From contig BBDJ01000011.1 of NCBI GenBank assembly GCA_001312325.1, positions 62,001-126,000 on the forward strand: a DNA stretch of 64,000 bases, written 5' to 3'. The notes beneath the pieces were generated by a model. That model ran no database searches and had not been told where the DNA came from. It was given only the letters and a program-made list of their open reading frames with translations. A program made the translations under genes and the position numbers. The DNA is from Lysinibacillus pakistanensis (GTDB lineage Bacteria > Bacillota > Bacilli > Bacillales_A > Planococcaceae). This document shows, piece after piece, positions 28,241 to 42,008 of this stretch (position 1 is the stretch's first letter; the number at the start of each line of letters is the position of its first letter).

Positions 28241-31221
28241 TTACGATGATAGAATTACATATTTCATATCGCTTCTTATAGCAGATGCGTAGCTAAGTGC
28301 ATTATAAAATCTAAATGTTATCCTCCATTGATTACCCACTTGTTCTGGTATTGCTCTCAACGTGTGAAAACCATTCTTATATGCATCTATCCCTTCCCAT
28401 CGTTCTGTCCCATCAAAGATAACGGCTCCTGCCTCATCTGTATAGGCTATCATTGGTTGAAAATCAAATAGTGGTGTGACATAGTTTGGGCTTGTTTGAT
28501 ACGGCATGACGGCATCTACATAAAATGTACCACGTACTTCTTTTCTTCCTGTTTGAATCAGTCTAATATTGTTTGCCATATTATCAAATGTTTCTATCGG
28601 CGAGGTATAAACTCCTTTGTCAGAAATGGCACTCGCCATTTTCGTTTTTCCATCACTGACAGATTGAAAAAGCCTTCTAGGTGATGTTTCTATCCATGCG
28701 TCCCACACACCATTACGACACGTTCGTTCATATTCTTGGTCTCCTGTAAATTGTATAAGTTTTTGTACAACCCAATTTGGCTGATGTACAATTACAGTTC
28801 CCATAAACCAAGCGTCTGCATATGGAGCATTAAGAGCATTAAGAGCCATATACATTCCGTTTTTAGTAGCATTGTTCCAATCTTCGACAAGTGCACATAC
28901 ATCTGGGAAGCGAGAAAATAAGCTACTATTTGTATTATCCCAACTACCCATTTGTATACGTGTAGGTATATTGCTACCTTGTGGAAACCACGGATAACCA
29001 TGCGCTGTAGGAGAACCGGTATCTACACATCCTGACGTAGCATCTTTCATATCGTTAAATAATGTGTCGTAAACTCCTATCATTTCTACCTTAGCAGTTA
29101 TAGGATTATTGGCATTAGGTGCTTTATATAGAGGTAATGCAATTCCTGTAGCATTAAAATCAATGTCTCCTATAAAATAATCTGTAGCAAATGCAGGGAC
29201 GATACTTATTATCTTTTTGTCGTAGTCGTATCTATCTTTTTCAAATTTAGCAATATTGTGAACTACTTCAGCCCCGCCTTTAGCATGAGAGTTAAAACTT
29301 GATGTTGCATACGATACTTTTATAGTCCCTGAAAAATTAACAACAGGTATTAATACATAAAAATTTTCTACATTTACATTAGATAACCATTGATCACTTT
29401 TTTATTTGGAAAACTCTACTTATTGTTTTACTACTTAGATTTATAATGTCAGTATTATTATAAACATCTTTTTGCCATGAGTTGTTTGCTTTCTCTTTAA
29501 CCTCATCATATCCCTCAGGTATTCCACCTGCCGCTATAGCATCCTGAACATCTTGACCTAACTTTGATAAAGGAATAGAACCATCAATAATGTTATTACC
29601 ATCAAATTCTACTTTCATGTTTGGCATGTTACGGAATACAACTAATACAACATTATTCTCTTCAATCTCAGTATGTGGATTATCAGGAATAGAAAGACGA
29701 TTACTAGTAAGTGTATAAGATACCTGCTCAAGGTAAACTGTATTATGGAATACCATTACTGAATCAGTAACCTGATTATAGATCCCCGTTGGCAGTTCCC
29801 ATATTGTTTGACCTACACTGTCAGTAACCAAAGGATAAGAATTAACACTTACATTTCCACCTCCAGTACCTGAGCCACCGCCACCTTCAATCCATCCTGA
29901 ATCATGGATTAATGAACTTGTATTATCATATGTGTAAGTACGCATATAGGAAATAGCAGTAGTGGGGTTAATTACGTTGAATATCTTAACAACATTTTCG
30001 TTATCAGGATTTTCATATACTAGTAAAGTAGCTGCATGGTCTGTTTCTGTAGGCAAGAAATCAAGGGCATCATTTTTAACCCAAAACATACCATTATAAT
30101 CAGCATCAATATAATCCTGTTCTGAAATAACGATTACCTTGTCGCCAATACCTTTATCAGTGAAGTATTCTTTTATTGCTGTGTCTTTATCATCAATCTG
30201 TTGTTGTGTAAAAGTTCCAATTTCATCTGCTGTTAGCTCTACATTACCTGCACCATCAGGACTTTTACCATTAACAGTTGAGACAGCACCTGTACCATCT
30301 ACGCCACGTAATGCTAATAGAATCCAGTTTGTATTTGTTTCAGATGGAATAGAATTAAGGTTGTTATCTCCCTTAGATTGCCATGTACTACCGTTATAAG
30401 TTACAACGTTATTTTTAGAATAAGTAGTAGTGCTATTCCATACAGTAGCCTGACCCCAACCTTTAATAGATTCTGCAACTTGATTGGCTTCATCAGTAGC
30501 TTTCTTAGTATCTGTAATAGCTACCTCAGCTTCATTAATTTTGTTATCAAACTCATTTTGACGGTTTTGTTCATTTTGAATTCTGATAGCTTCATTGGAT
30601 TCCCGTATACTTTCAGCGTTTTTTTCTATCTAATTCATTTTGTTGTCGAGCACTCTCATTAGAATTTCTAGTATTTTCTGATGTGATACGATTTTGTTCA
30701 TTTGTGTTTCTTGTTTGTTCCGCACTATTTGCCTCAATCAATACGTCGTTTAATTCATCTTTTAAATTATTTGCTTCAGATAGGGTACTTTTCACTTCTT
30801 CATTAAGTAATTGAACTTCGGCAATCAAATCTTGAAGAATACCGATATAGCTTAGATCTTTATCTTTTAAGTGGTCAAATATGAAAATAGAGAATGGTTG
30901 AATTGATACCATTGAAGTACCAGAGTATATAGAAAGAATGGTTGTTAGCTTTCCGGCTTCATTCATCTCTACACCAACGAAATTATAAACAATCATTTGA
31001 GTGTTAACGTCTATGTATGGTTCACCGACAATTGTTTGACCTGAAGGCAATTTAAAGGTAATTTCAGCCCTTGTAAAAGCAGCTAAATCAAACTTTTTGC
31101 CATCATCAAATATTTTAAATTTTAATGTTGCTGAATCTCCTTGCTTAAAGGTAGGAACAACACTCGTCATTCTTCTTTTGATATCTACGTTTAATGTATA
31201 TTCATTTTTAAATGACATCAA
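28241..31221 (-). CDS. BppU-type baseplate upper protein / receptor-binding fibre (frameshifted)
   Basis: One gene of about 990 residues broken at A/T runs 30621-30627 and 29398-29404. Order: N-terminal BppU domain (FKQGDSATLKFKIFDDGKKF, the baseplate attachment domain), a long low-complexity coil rich in N/E/Q, a CBM5/12-like chitin-binding motif (WGQATVWNSTTTYSKNNVVTY ... NWILLA), a Gly-rich spacer (GGGGSGTGGGN), then the same beta modules as fibre 2 and a terminal receptor-like domain with KTKMASAISDKGV. ATG 31221 or 31218. It likely determines which cells the particle binds. Confidence 0.8.
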
Positions 31222-31245
31222 TAAGCTCCTTTATTTATGTATTTT

Positions 31246-31674
31246 TTAATTTTGTGATTCGTAAAATTGAATTACATATTCAAATTGTTCACAGACTGAA
31301 TCATATGTTTCTGCTAGTTCTCCTGAAACAATCATCAATTCTTCATCTAGGAATAGGTTAGCTACAGTGAGTAGCATTTCTTTGTTTGCTTCATTTAAAT
31401 CAATATGTAATTCTTCATTTAATAAAATGCTCATTTCATTTAAATACTCTTCTGTTACTTTAAAGTTACCTTTGTCATCAATAATGATTTCGTTATTTTC
31501 ATCTTTAATGGCATATTGATTTCTTAACTCATTTTCTTCAATTTGTACAGTATTGTTGTAATGATCATGTAGCAAGCGATTAAATCTTGAACGTAATCTT
31601 GATGTTTTACCTTTAAGCTCTAAATCAAAAAGCATTGTATATGTATTTGAAATATCTTTATTTTTAATTTGCAT
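31246..31674 (-). CDS. DUF1617 family phage protein
   Basis: Intact, 142 residues. Begins MQIKNKDISNTYTMLFDLELKGKTSRLRSRF, the hallmark of DUF1617 proteins, which sit next to Tal and BppU genes in phages of Gram-positive bacteria. Probably an assembly or baseplate accessory protein. Confidence 0.75.
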   Translation of the reverse strand: MQIKNKDISNTYTMLFDLELKGKTSRLRSRFNRLLHDHYNNTVQIEENELRNQYAIKDENNEIIIDDKGNFKVTEEYLNEMSILLNEELHIDLNEANKEMLLTVANLFLDEELMIVSGELAETYDSVCEQFEYVIQFYESQN

Positions 31675-31702
31675 TTCCTAATTCTCCTCGTATTAGTGAT
31701 TA

Positions 31703-34670
31703 CTAAGCATCTGAGCGTCTTAATTGTGCTACGTTTTTTCCATTTCTGTCTCGTATATATACAAATGTACTATTATATGCTATCCATAAGCCTTGTACAT
31801 ATTGTGATTCGTCTGCATTAGTTGCTTGGTTAGCAGTATCTGCTGTCAAAGCTCTTTTTGCTGAACCAACATTGATATGATTAGTATTTACAAAGTTAGC
31901 GAAATTAACATCTATAGTTCCCTTCAAGTTAATTTTAGAGTACCAATGTCCTAAGTTTATATAATTTGCATCCACAGTCATTTCGTTAGTTAATCTAAAA
32001 TATAAATCATTGCTATAAATAAGTATTTCATTATTATCTGCTTGTATTCCAGTTCCACTATTAAATGATATGGTTTTTTTAGTATTAGAAAAACTATCTC
32101 CTAATCTTATGATATTTCCTACATTTACATCTGTCTCAACATTTATAGTTCCACCATTTATTGTTGCACCATTAATAATTGTCCCATTCACAGTTCCACC
32201 ATTTATTGTAGTTCCATAAATATTCGAAGCTGTGATATTTCCACTAAAGGTAGCATTCCCATAAATATCAATTTCAAAGGTTTTTGTACCACTTGTGTTA
32301 TATCCACGAATACCATAGTCATCCATCTTAACTCCACGATTTTGGGAGGTAGAAGTCTGAATTAGGAAATTTTCTTGAGATGTCATTCTGCCTGAATTAG
32401 CGTTTAGCTCAAAAGTTATACCACCAGAAGCGTTATACCCAGTAATTCCAGAAGAAGTAATCACTACACCTCGATAAGAGGAAGGGGAGGACTTTATAGT
32501 TAAATCGCCGATAATTTCAACTTGACCTGTTGTTGCATCGACATTAAAGGTACGTACACCGTTGTTATTAAAAGCTCTAAAGCCGCTTCCATCTAATTGA
32601 GTGCCTCGATAGGCGTTGGAGGATGATCGAATATCAATTGCACCATCATATACCCGTAAGCCATATTTATATTGGGAAGGGGCGTCTGGATGAGGGTATC
32701 TGCCAAGATGCACTTTAATTTTTCCATTTGTATCATAAACGGATTGAAGTCCGTTATAAATCGTGACTATGCCTAATTCATCTTCGATATGTAGTTTATT
32801 CCCCAACAGTAGTCGCCCTGCTATTACCTCTGCGTGTACTCCACGCTTAGAAATCGCCACAGCTATAGAGTTGCCACCGTCAGGAGTAATGGCCATTAAG
32901 GCGTTATTAATAACGAGGTAGGTTTTGTCATCTTGTAAATCTTTGGAATATAGTCCTCGTTCATTCATTGTAGTAGAATTTGCATAACCTCCGAGGAGGA
33001 TATTTTTAGCTGTATCAAATTCACTATTAAGAATTTGTGTGACACCATCCATTGCATCTTTGCCTTGATTCCATTTGTACTTATCCATATTGACTGTGGT
33101 AGATGTATTGGAGATGTCATAAATGACTTTCTTTAATTTCCCATTCTCATCCACAACATCTTTGCCATTAGCAATCGTTAAATTGACAGAGTCATTATTA
33201 AAATCAAATTGCATTTCTATAATTTTTAATGTTAGCCTGACACGAAGTTCATCATTTTGAACTCGGATAATGTCACCAATGGCAATTTGTTTCATTGACA
33301 TGGTTTCATGAAGATTGCTTAAATAACCTTCTAATCCAACATTGACATGAATAGGTGGTTCGTTTAGTGTTTTAAATATTTCTATAGCCTCTTCCAATAA
33401 ATCCCTTTCATCCGTAATAGAATCATTGTGGTGTTCTTTGACAATGATGTATTTATTTAATTCTGTGATTTCTTCAGAGGAAAAGTTATGTTCCATTTTT
33501 AATTGAAGACCTAAATCCAACATCTGCTGCTCAATATTCATTAATTGTATGTTCAAAGTTGCGATCTGCGAATTTTTATTATTAATTTCATTTTGTTTAG
33601 CATTGATGCGGGAAATAACATTTGACCAATCAGCTCTACCAGGTGCTTGATCTTGATAGGTATAGTTGATAACATCTCGTTCATTTAAATAGGTTTTTAA
33701 TTGAGTTTCTAAATTAGATAATTCTTGTTCTTCTTGCTGAATGTCATCTTGTTTTGTTTTCTTCTGTGCTACTAATGAATCGAATTGACCCTGGAATGAT
33801 TGTAATTTTCTTTTGTATTTTGTCAGGGCTATACATAATTGATTGGACATATAATCCGATTGTTTAATTACGTTGTAGTTAGTGTCACATTCAAAAGGAT
33901 ACATAAAGTAACTAAAATCTTCTAAGTAGTTTGAACCAGTAGGGGAGAGCGTTCGAAATTCTAAGCCGTCCTGACCATAAGCTTTTAAGCGTGTAACCAT
34001 ATCTTCGGCTTTAGTTGCTACTGAAAGGGAATCAAGTAATATGCCCTCTTTTAGCCTAACACCGCGATTCATTCCTATATGATTAGCTGATGAAGATTAA
34101 CCTTACGATTCTTTGTATCCCAGACAATTAATGCATTAAACCTTTCCGCAATATCAAATAAGCACTGTAAAACTGTGGCAGAACTTACATCAAATGAGCG
34201 ATATTTCAAATTAAATGCAGCATCCACATAGTCTAACTTCCATTCCGTTTCTGCTAAGAAAAATTTACATATTCAGATAGAGTTTTAGAGGTTTCTTCAT
34301 AGTCGCGAATGTTTTTGTCTGCTAATTCAATACCACAGCTATAGGCTGTATAAGAAATTGAATTTCCATCGTTGCCTATTTGCTTATTTTTATCTAAAAA
34401 AAGGAAGTATTCTACTTGATTGTTGTAGGTCATTTTTAAATAATAGCGATCTTTGATTTGATCAATTAAAGGATTGTCGATTAAAATATGCTGTCGTTCA
34501 ATTTTTGTAGGAATTGTAAAACTGATTTCGTTAATAGCTCCTAGTCGAATAGTCAAACTTAATCCATATATTTCCTTTAGTGGTGAGATAACAGTACGGT
34601 CAGGTTTACAAAGTTTTAATAGTGGATAAGTATGATCACTTACCGTATTTGTATAGCTTATAGCTCCCAT
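31703..34670 (-). CDS. Tail-associated (Tal-like) minor structural protein (frameshifted)
   Basis: Baseplate hub protein of about 989 residues. The N-terminal 370 residues are the prophage-tail/Tal fold, followed by a long coiled coil (KRKLQSFQGQFDSLVAQKK ... QMLDLGLQ), then repeats of a beta-helical type (RGTQLDGSGFRAFNN, RGVVITSSGITGYNA, RGVKMDDYGIRGYNT) and a NGGTINGGT stretch, i.e. a needle or fibre-like C-terminus. One break near 34255-34263. ATG 34670 overlaps the Dit end by 13 bases. No lytic domain seen. Confidence 0.8.
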
Positions 34671-35471
34671 GTTAATTCACCTCCTTCCTGTAGGTATTTG
34701 TATTCAACACTAAATTCAATTTTATAATTCCCTTGGAACTGTATCTCATAATTAGAATTACATTCTCTAGTTTCTTCCCCTTGAAAATCTAACCAATAGT
34801 CATTATGAAAATCATATAAATAACGAGAATTATATTCTTGAGAGGACACAATCATTTCATTTTCACAGTCAACTGTAACGATTTCATTAGCTAAAACGTT
34901 TGTAATGATAAATTCCTTATTATCTGTGATGTTTCGAATAATAATCGGAATCTTATCTCCAATTTGTGTTATTTTTAAAAAAAGGTCGAATGGTTGCATC
35001 GCCTTCATTGAAAAAAACTCCAAGTTTCTTCACCATCCACATGAAAATCATATGTTTTCTTAGGGGAGTAGCGGTAGGCATCTTTACATCTAAAGGTTAA
35101 GTCAATATAACCTTCCCTCAATCCGTTATGAATAAGCTTGGGTTCTCCTGTCAACATTGCATAATAGATTTTCTCAGGTTCATTATTAAACCAAAGGGGG
35201 CAATAGAAATCCGTCCATAACCATCTTGCAATAGCTCGAATATTATTTCTATCTCTCCAGTCCTTAATCCAAATAGCCATAGAAAAAGAGAGCGGCTCAA
35301 TCTCCACTCCCTTAAAGTAACGCTTTTTTTCCTTTAAAAACAGACGTTTCAACTATATTCCTTGAAGGAAGGAATGTCTCTTCGTAAAGTCCACTGCTTG
35401 GATTAATCATCATTACTCCCATATCCTCAGAGGATATCCTATTGAAAGTAAAGCTAGTGTTTTCGAGCATT
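34658..35471 (-). CDS. Distal tail protein (Dit, frameshifted)
   Basis: SPP1-Dit-like protein of about 271 residues. N-terminal barrel with GVEIEPLSFSMAIWIKDW and ARWLWTDFYCPLWFNN, the typical REPLEF/ARWL pattern, and a C-terminal galectin-like half after DAYRYSPKKTYDF. Breaks at the A run 35328-35334 and near 35015-35020. ATG 35471 shares one base with the tape measure stop (TAATG). Connects the tail tube to the baseplate. Confidence 0.8.
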
Positions 35472-38400
35472 ATTTCACTCCTTTCTTAACTCTTAAATCA
35501 TTCCAAATATCTTTTGCAAAATTATTAGCCGTTGTTTTATTGGCGATCATTTCACCAATATCAAAATTGAATTCATATGTATCACCCCCATACTAGCTAC
35601 ATTGCTAATTAAGCTTGTAGGATTACTAATGGTATGTATCATTGGTGTGAAGAAGTTTGCGGCTCGTTCCATTATATTTGCCATATCTAATAGGCGCTTT
35701 GTATCAATAGGGGAGTTGATTAATTCATTAGGATGAACAATTACTTCTTTGCCTCCTTTACCATCAATACCATTCCCACTCCATTTTGTCATCCCGCCAT
35801 GTAAAGCAGAGGCTTTATTTCCTAATAGTAATTTTGCCCAATTTTTTTAATTCATTTTGCATTTCTGTACTATCAAAAATAGTATAATTTTTCATGACAA
35901 AGTTACTTAAACGTACCAAATCTTCATTACTTAATTTACTTATCTCAGTATTGTAACTAGAATTTGTTTCAATAGAAGAGCCTTCTCTGCGTCCTGCTTT
36001 TGCTATCGTATGAGCTTTTTCCCGAATATTAGCAGCTCTGACAGGAGTTGCATTGCTAGCTAATACATCTGTCATATATTTCCCCATAATTACTTTAAAG
36101 TCAGCATCAGATAAATGTCTAATTTGTGAAGTTGAATTTGTATTTTGAGGAAGTTCATCTGGTGAATAATTCATCCCAGCTAAATATAATCGATTTGATA
36201 AATCTATAATCTTTCTTTGATATTCAGGTGTCATAACAACAGTAGCATTACTTTTTAAAAATTCACTGAATGCTGTTAAATCGGACTTAGATAAGCTATT
36301 AATTATACTATCAAAGGAATCTGTAGCTTTAAATTCAGAACCATTTTCCCGACCTTGTGAGGCTAGTGTATGAGCTTTTTCCCGAATATTAGCAGCTCTT
36401 ATGGGATTATCAACTTCCAGTGCTAAATTATCAGTTAGATATTTTCCTAGTAAAACCTGCATATCTCCAAGGCTGAGTTTACTATTTTTAATAGAATTTT
36501 GATACGAAGAATCGTTGTCAGCAGAAGAACCATAAATACCTGTTGGAATAGAAGAATTCTGTACAAGCGCCATGAGGTTCATAGCTTCTTTTAGTGTATC
36601 AATAATGTTTTGACGGATAGTTAGACCAACTGCTTTCATAGTTCCATCTAAAGTGTTTCCTAATTCGGGCATGGTCATCTCTAGCCAGTCTATGAAACCA
36701 CCGAATTCTAAACGGATATTTTCGAAGTTACCACTAACAATATCTTCTCGTATTTGTGCAAACTTTCGTTCATCGTTTAATAAATCATTGTAATGTTGTT
36801 CCCAATAACTCTTTAGGTCATCTATACGTTTCAATTCTTGATTATGATAGTCATCCTCAGCTTTAGATTTACCATCAATCTCTTTGTCTTTCATTTCAAG
36901 AAGATCATTTAGACTTTGCTTCTGTAGTTCTATATCTCGATCATGACGTTTTTCTTGAATGTCCTCTTCAATGTTGAAGAGTTGCTCTTCAAGTTTTTTT
37001 ACGTTTAGACTTTGCCTCATGACTATCATCAAGAGAGAGGAGCGCAATTTGACGTTGAATATCATTTTTTTTCTTTCTCTAATTTGTCAATATCCATGGA
37101 GTAATCCCGTTCAGCTTCTTGTCGATCAATTAATCGAAGTCGTTCTTCTATAGCTTCTCGAAATTTATTTCTCTCATCGTCGATATTTTTCATGATATTT
37201 TCATGACGCTTATTTTCAGCTTCAGTTTCTAATTCATATTGGCGAATAACGGCATCTTTTTGTTCCTGAATGTAATCTTTATAGACCTTGATGAGTGTTT
37301 CTGCCAAGTCTTTTTTTTGTTTAATAATTTTAGATTCTATTTGTGTTTCTGTTTTAAGTATTTCCGATTCCTTATTTTTTAGTTCTAAATTATAATTTTG
37401 AAGATCTTCTTTTAACGCTTTAATATCATCAGGATTCAACTCTACACTTCTTAATTGATTTTGAGTAATTATTATTTGGTTATTAATGTCTTCTCTTAAT
37501 CCATTCAATAAAGAAATCTGGGAGTTTAGCTCCTTTAGTACATCACCAGAGCGCTCTAATTCTTTAACTTTTGCTTCGTTTTCAGTCATTGAATCGCTCA
37601 CAGTTTCATACATGGACTGAATGATTTTGCTTTGTTGCAGTTTGAACTCTTTTTCCTTAATTTTTTTCATCGAATCTTGTTTGAAGATTAACGATAATCT
37701 CATAATTCCTATGACGTAATTCAACTGATAAATCTTGAATTTGAACAGTTAATGCAGCATATTTTTCTTTTAGTTGCTCTAAAATTTCTCCTGAATATTT
37801 ACCAGATTTTATTTGGGCTTCTAAATATTTTAATTCATTTTTATTAATAGCCTGCTTCTTCTCCATATGAGAAGTAATCGATTGAAGAGTTTGTATGTAA
37901 GCATTGGAATTAGAATCTAGTTCTTTCAGCTTGGAGCTTTCAAGTTCGATTTTGGAGTCCTCGGTTTTGCGCTGAGCTTCGTATACATCTAAATAAGCCA
38001 GAGACATCTCACCTAATGCTGAATTAACAGAATGCATTTCAGTTTTGAGTTCGAGCATTCGATTTGAATATTCTTCTACAGTTTGACTATTTAAACCTTT
38101 TGTAGTGACTATCTTTTCTAAAAATTCTAGCTCCTGCTGATTGACTGCTTGTTTTTGCTCCAAATACTTTGTTTGCAAATCCAATGTTTTAGTGTATCTG
38201 TCAGATGATTTATCTACTAATTTTATCTTTTCTTCTTCATGAGATAGATTAGCATCGATAACTGAACGTTTACGATCAAATTTGTCTAAATATGTATCAA
38301 GAACTCTTTTTTTCTAAATCTGTAATGTTTACTTTCTGTTGAACAATATTATTTGATAGGGAATTTAATTCGGAAATAGCTTGATCAATAGCCTGCTGTG

Positions 38401-41400
38401 ATGTGTCAATAGCAGTATAATTAGTAGAACTTACAGTGCCTGATTTTGCATTATTTAAGTAATCAATGGGGTTGATCGGTACATTTCCATTTTTATTAAT
38501 TTCATAATGTAAATGTGGACCAGTGGTTTTACCAGTTGAGCCAACAGTTCCTATTTGCTGTCCTACTTCAATTGTTGAACCCAATTTAGCAACTGCTTTA
38601 TCTAAATGAGCGTAAATATGTTTTAAATTATTTGCATCTTGAATAACAACGATATTACCATAGGTTGAATCGTAGTCATTATCTTCTGCTCGACCACTAG
38701 CAATTACTTTGCCACTAATATTTGCGTCTACCTTAGTTCCTCGAGACATAGCAATATCTATGCCACGATGATTATCTAATTCACCGTTTAACATTCTATT
38801 TCCAAAGTTACTTGATATTTTACCTGACCAACCACTTAGCTTTTGAGATGTAGTAGATGTGGAAGCATTTGAAACCGTTCCAGTCTTATTAATTTTTCCG
38901 GAAGAAATTTGAGATTTAAGAGATTTTTCTTGGTTTTCAAGTAAATTTAATTTATCCCTTTCAAGCTTAAGCTGAGCCTGCAGTGAATTTCGATATTCAT
39001 CAGAATGCTTTGGGAAATTAGATTGAACTTTTACTTGATTTTCAATTTCGGAATTGAGCTTTTCTAAAGATTTTTTTAAATGTGTCTGTTATATAGATGG
39101 AATCTTTCGTAGCTGTATTAGAAGATTTTGAGGCTTTTTTTTGAAGACTCTATGGAAGTAGTAAAGCCATCAATCTCCGCAATATTAGAATCGAAATCCA
39201 TAGTTAAACTATTTAATTCTTCTTTATAGTTTCTAATATTACTTTCTACCACTAATTGTTGTGCCGCCATACCTAATCCAAGTGGTCCACTCATTTGACC
39301 AATTAATTTTGATGTAATTTCATTCGCTTTAACATAATTTCCTAACATCATAATTTCTCTTTTGATATTTTCAATTTTTAATTTAGTAGCTTGGGTAGAG
39401 GATAGCAACATTTCTTGATCAGCAGTTAATTTTCCATCACGAGCTAATTTATATCCATTTAACAGTGTTTCATTTGCCTTGTTCTCAGCTTCAATTGCTT
39501 TTATCTTTTCCTCATTTAGCTTAATAGCTTTACCGTCATTATCAAGTAAAGTGGGATAATTTGAATTTAAGCTGTTTATTACTCCGTTCCTAGTGTGCAT
39601 TATGTTTACAAGACGCTGCTCTTCAGCTGTTAAATTCCCTTTTTGACTAAGGTTTCGAATCTCTTCTTCTGTATAACCCTTCAATTGATTAGTTAACATC
39701 TGATATTGGAATAATAAATCCGAAGTGTCATTTACTTTTTTTCTGAGATACACCTGCTAGTTGTTCATAAATTGTTGTCAATTTTTCTGCTTCTTTGTTG
39801 TAACCAAACATTTTTTTCTTTTGCTTCAGCTAATGTTAAATTATTGGTTTTCATTTCCACAGACAGTTTCTTTTGAGTTGCAATCGTGTCGTCGTAATGT
39901 AAATTAAGTGATTTCATGATACTACTTACGACTTCTTCACTAAAGCCTAGTCCAGTTAATTCAGCTCTAACATTAGACAGTTTATCTTTAGCACTGCTAG
40001 CCATGGAGTCAAATGTTTCAGTAGTTGCATTCTTCATATTTTGAAAAGAACCTATAACATCATTTATTAATGTAGAGGCGTTCTCGTTTGAAAATAAGGC
40101 TGTTAAAGAATTTTGTAATGTATCTAAATCTTTTACATCTGTAACATCAATTAACTGTGCTGCAAAACCCTCAGCGGTGTTCTTTAAACTATCTGTTAAT
40201 TTATCATTTTCATTAATAATATAAGCAAGATTGGAAATATAGTCAGATTTTTGAGCTGAAATTTTTTTTGATTTAGTTTAGCTTCATTATCAGCTATTTC
40301 CTCCATAAAGTGATTAACATCGTTGCTTAGTTGCTGATAGTAGTTAACTAAGTCATTATCGCCGCTTTTTTTCAGCAATGGATTGTAGCTTTTTTTATTT
40401 CGTTTAATTTTTTTTCAAAATCTGCTGCGGTTTTAAGTAATGGTTTACCATTATCATCCGAAAATTTTTCATTATTTAGGATGTTAGAAGCCATATTGGA
40501 GTCTAAGATTATAGCTGCATTTTGGGCTATAGTTTTTTGCTTGTCTTTAAGATCAGAAATAGCTCCTTTACGTGTATCAATATTTTCATCACGTTTTTCT
40601 TTTGCTTCTTGTTCAGCCATTTGTGCTTCTAAAGCCTGTTGCTCTTTCAAAAGTTCGATTTTTACTTTTAGAGCTTCAGAAGAACCAATTATTTTATTAC
40701 CATATTCATCTTCATGGGCAACAATATTAGGTAAGAGTTCACCAAGTTGATTAGAAATATCCTGATATTCGGCAAGGACAGTAGGATCAGCATTTCCTAA
40801 CGCCATAGATTTCTCTAATTGAGTATATCTATCTACCTGACTATTGATTTCATTTGCATTTGAACTATAGGATTTCAATATTTTTTTGGTCTTCAGCTTT
40901 TAATTCCTCAAGTTTTTGTTTTTCTTTTTCTTTATATTTAAAATATTCATTTAACGCAAATTCACTAGCACCTAAGAGAATTCCAACTATATTGAATCCT
41001 CTAATTGCCTTTTTGGGTAATTCTATACCTGCAATATCCTCTGCAAATGTTTTAAATGTGGATGCTTGACCCATCCAACTCGTTATAGTAGATATTGAAA
41101 AAGTAGCACTTTGAGCTGCAGCGGCTGTATTTTTTTCCAAATGCCTCGATACCTTGGTTAATCTTTTCTAGTTGTTGTGGGATGTCTGATAATCCTGCTA
41201 TGTTTAAGCCTTCACCAAGCTGAATATTGGATAGCTGGGTGTTTAAATCTGTTATCTGGGAAGTTAGTTGCTCGAAATCGGCTGTATCTGCATAGGCCTT
41301 ATTCAATTCATATATCGAATATAAATTGGATTCTAAGGCTTGTAGATTTGCAAGTGTTTCTTGAATGCCCCCGAATTGAATATGATTAAAGCTGATAGTT

Positions 41401-41847
41401 TCTACTTCAGTTTTTAGTTTAGATACAATATTTTCTAATGTTCGTAGGTCACCAGCCGGTGTTTTTGCTAACTGCTTGTAAAATTTGCTGACATTGATGT
41501 TGGCATCACCAAATGCTTGAGATAGTGTGTTAATTGTTTTCACAGAGTGGGTGATCTGCTTCTTCAATTCGTCGAAAAATGAGAGGGAAGGGGGTGAGCC
41601 ACTTCCGATTTCTTGATATTTTTGGTTAACGCTCTGTAGTTGTTGCTCCAGGGCTTGTAATTGTTTTTCAAACTCTATTAATATTTGAGTGTTGGGTCCT
41701 TTTACATCTAAGCTCATTTTAATAGCAGGTATGTTTTTTTTAATCTTTTGATGTAGGTCTGTATATTTTTTTTCTTGAAATATCGTCATTGATACCTAGA
41801 GCAGCTAATAACTCTATTGGTTTTGTTTGTCCACCACCAGTACTCAA
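35471..41847 (-). CDS. Tail tape measure protein with M23 endopeptidase domain (frameshifted)
   Basis: TTG 41847 follows GGAGGG and opens MSTGGGQTKPIELLAALG. About 2120 residues, almost wholly coiled coil with a short hydrophobic stretch near AIRGFNIVGILLGAS, as in tape measures. An M23 domain lies at about 38790-38430 (LDNHRGIDIA, GPHLHYEI zinc ligands), and a duplicated ~85-residue module at about 36480-35860 (both copies contain RAANIREKAHT). At least ten frame breaks, mostly A/T runs of 7-8. Length sets tail length, so a long tail of roughly 300 nm would be predicted at about 1.5 angstrom per residue. SPbeta YomI is a comparable giant with peptidase domains. Confidence 0.8.
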
Positions 41848-42008
41848 TCGATTTTCCCTCCTAATTTTAGATAACCGATCAATACAAGGCAGTGATCGAT
41901 TCATCTTTCTTTATTGTTGTATAAAACAGTAAATATCCTAAAATATTCAAATACCCACCCAAAGAAGGTAGGGAGTAGTTCAAAATTTTAACTATTTATG
42001 GGCAGAGG

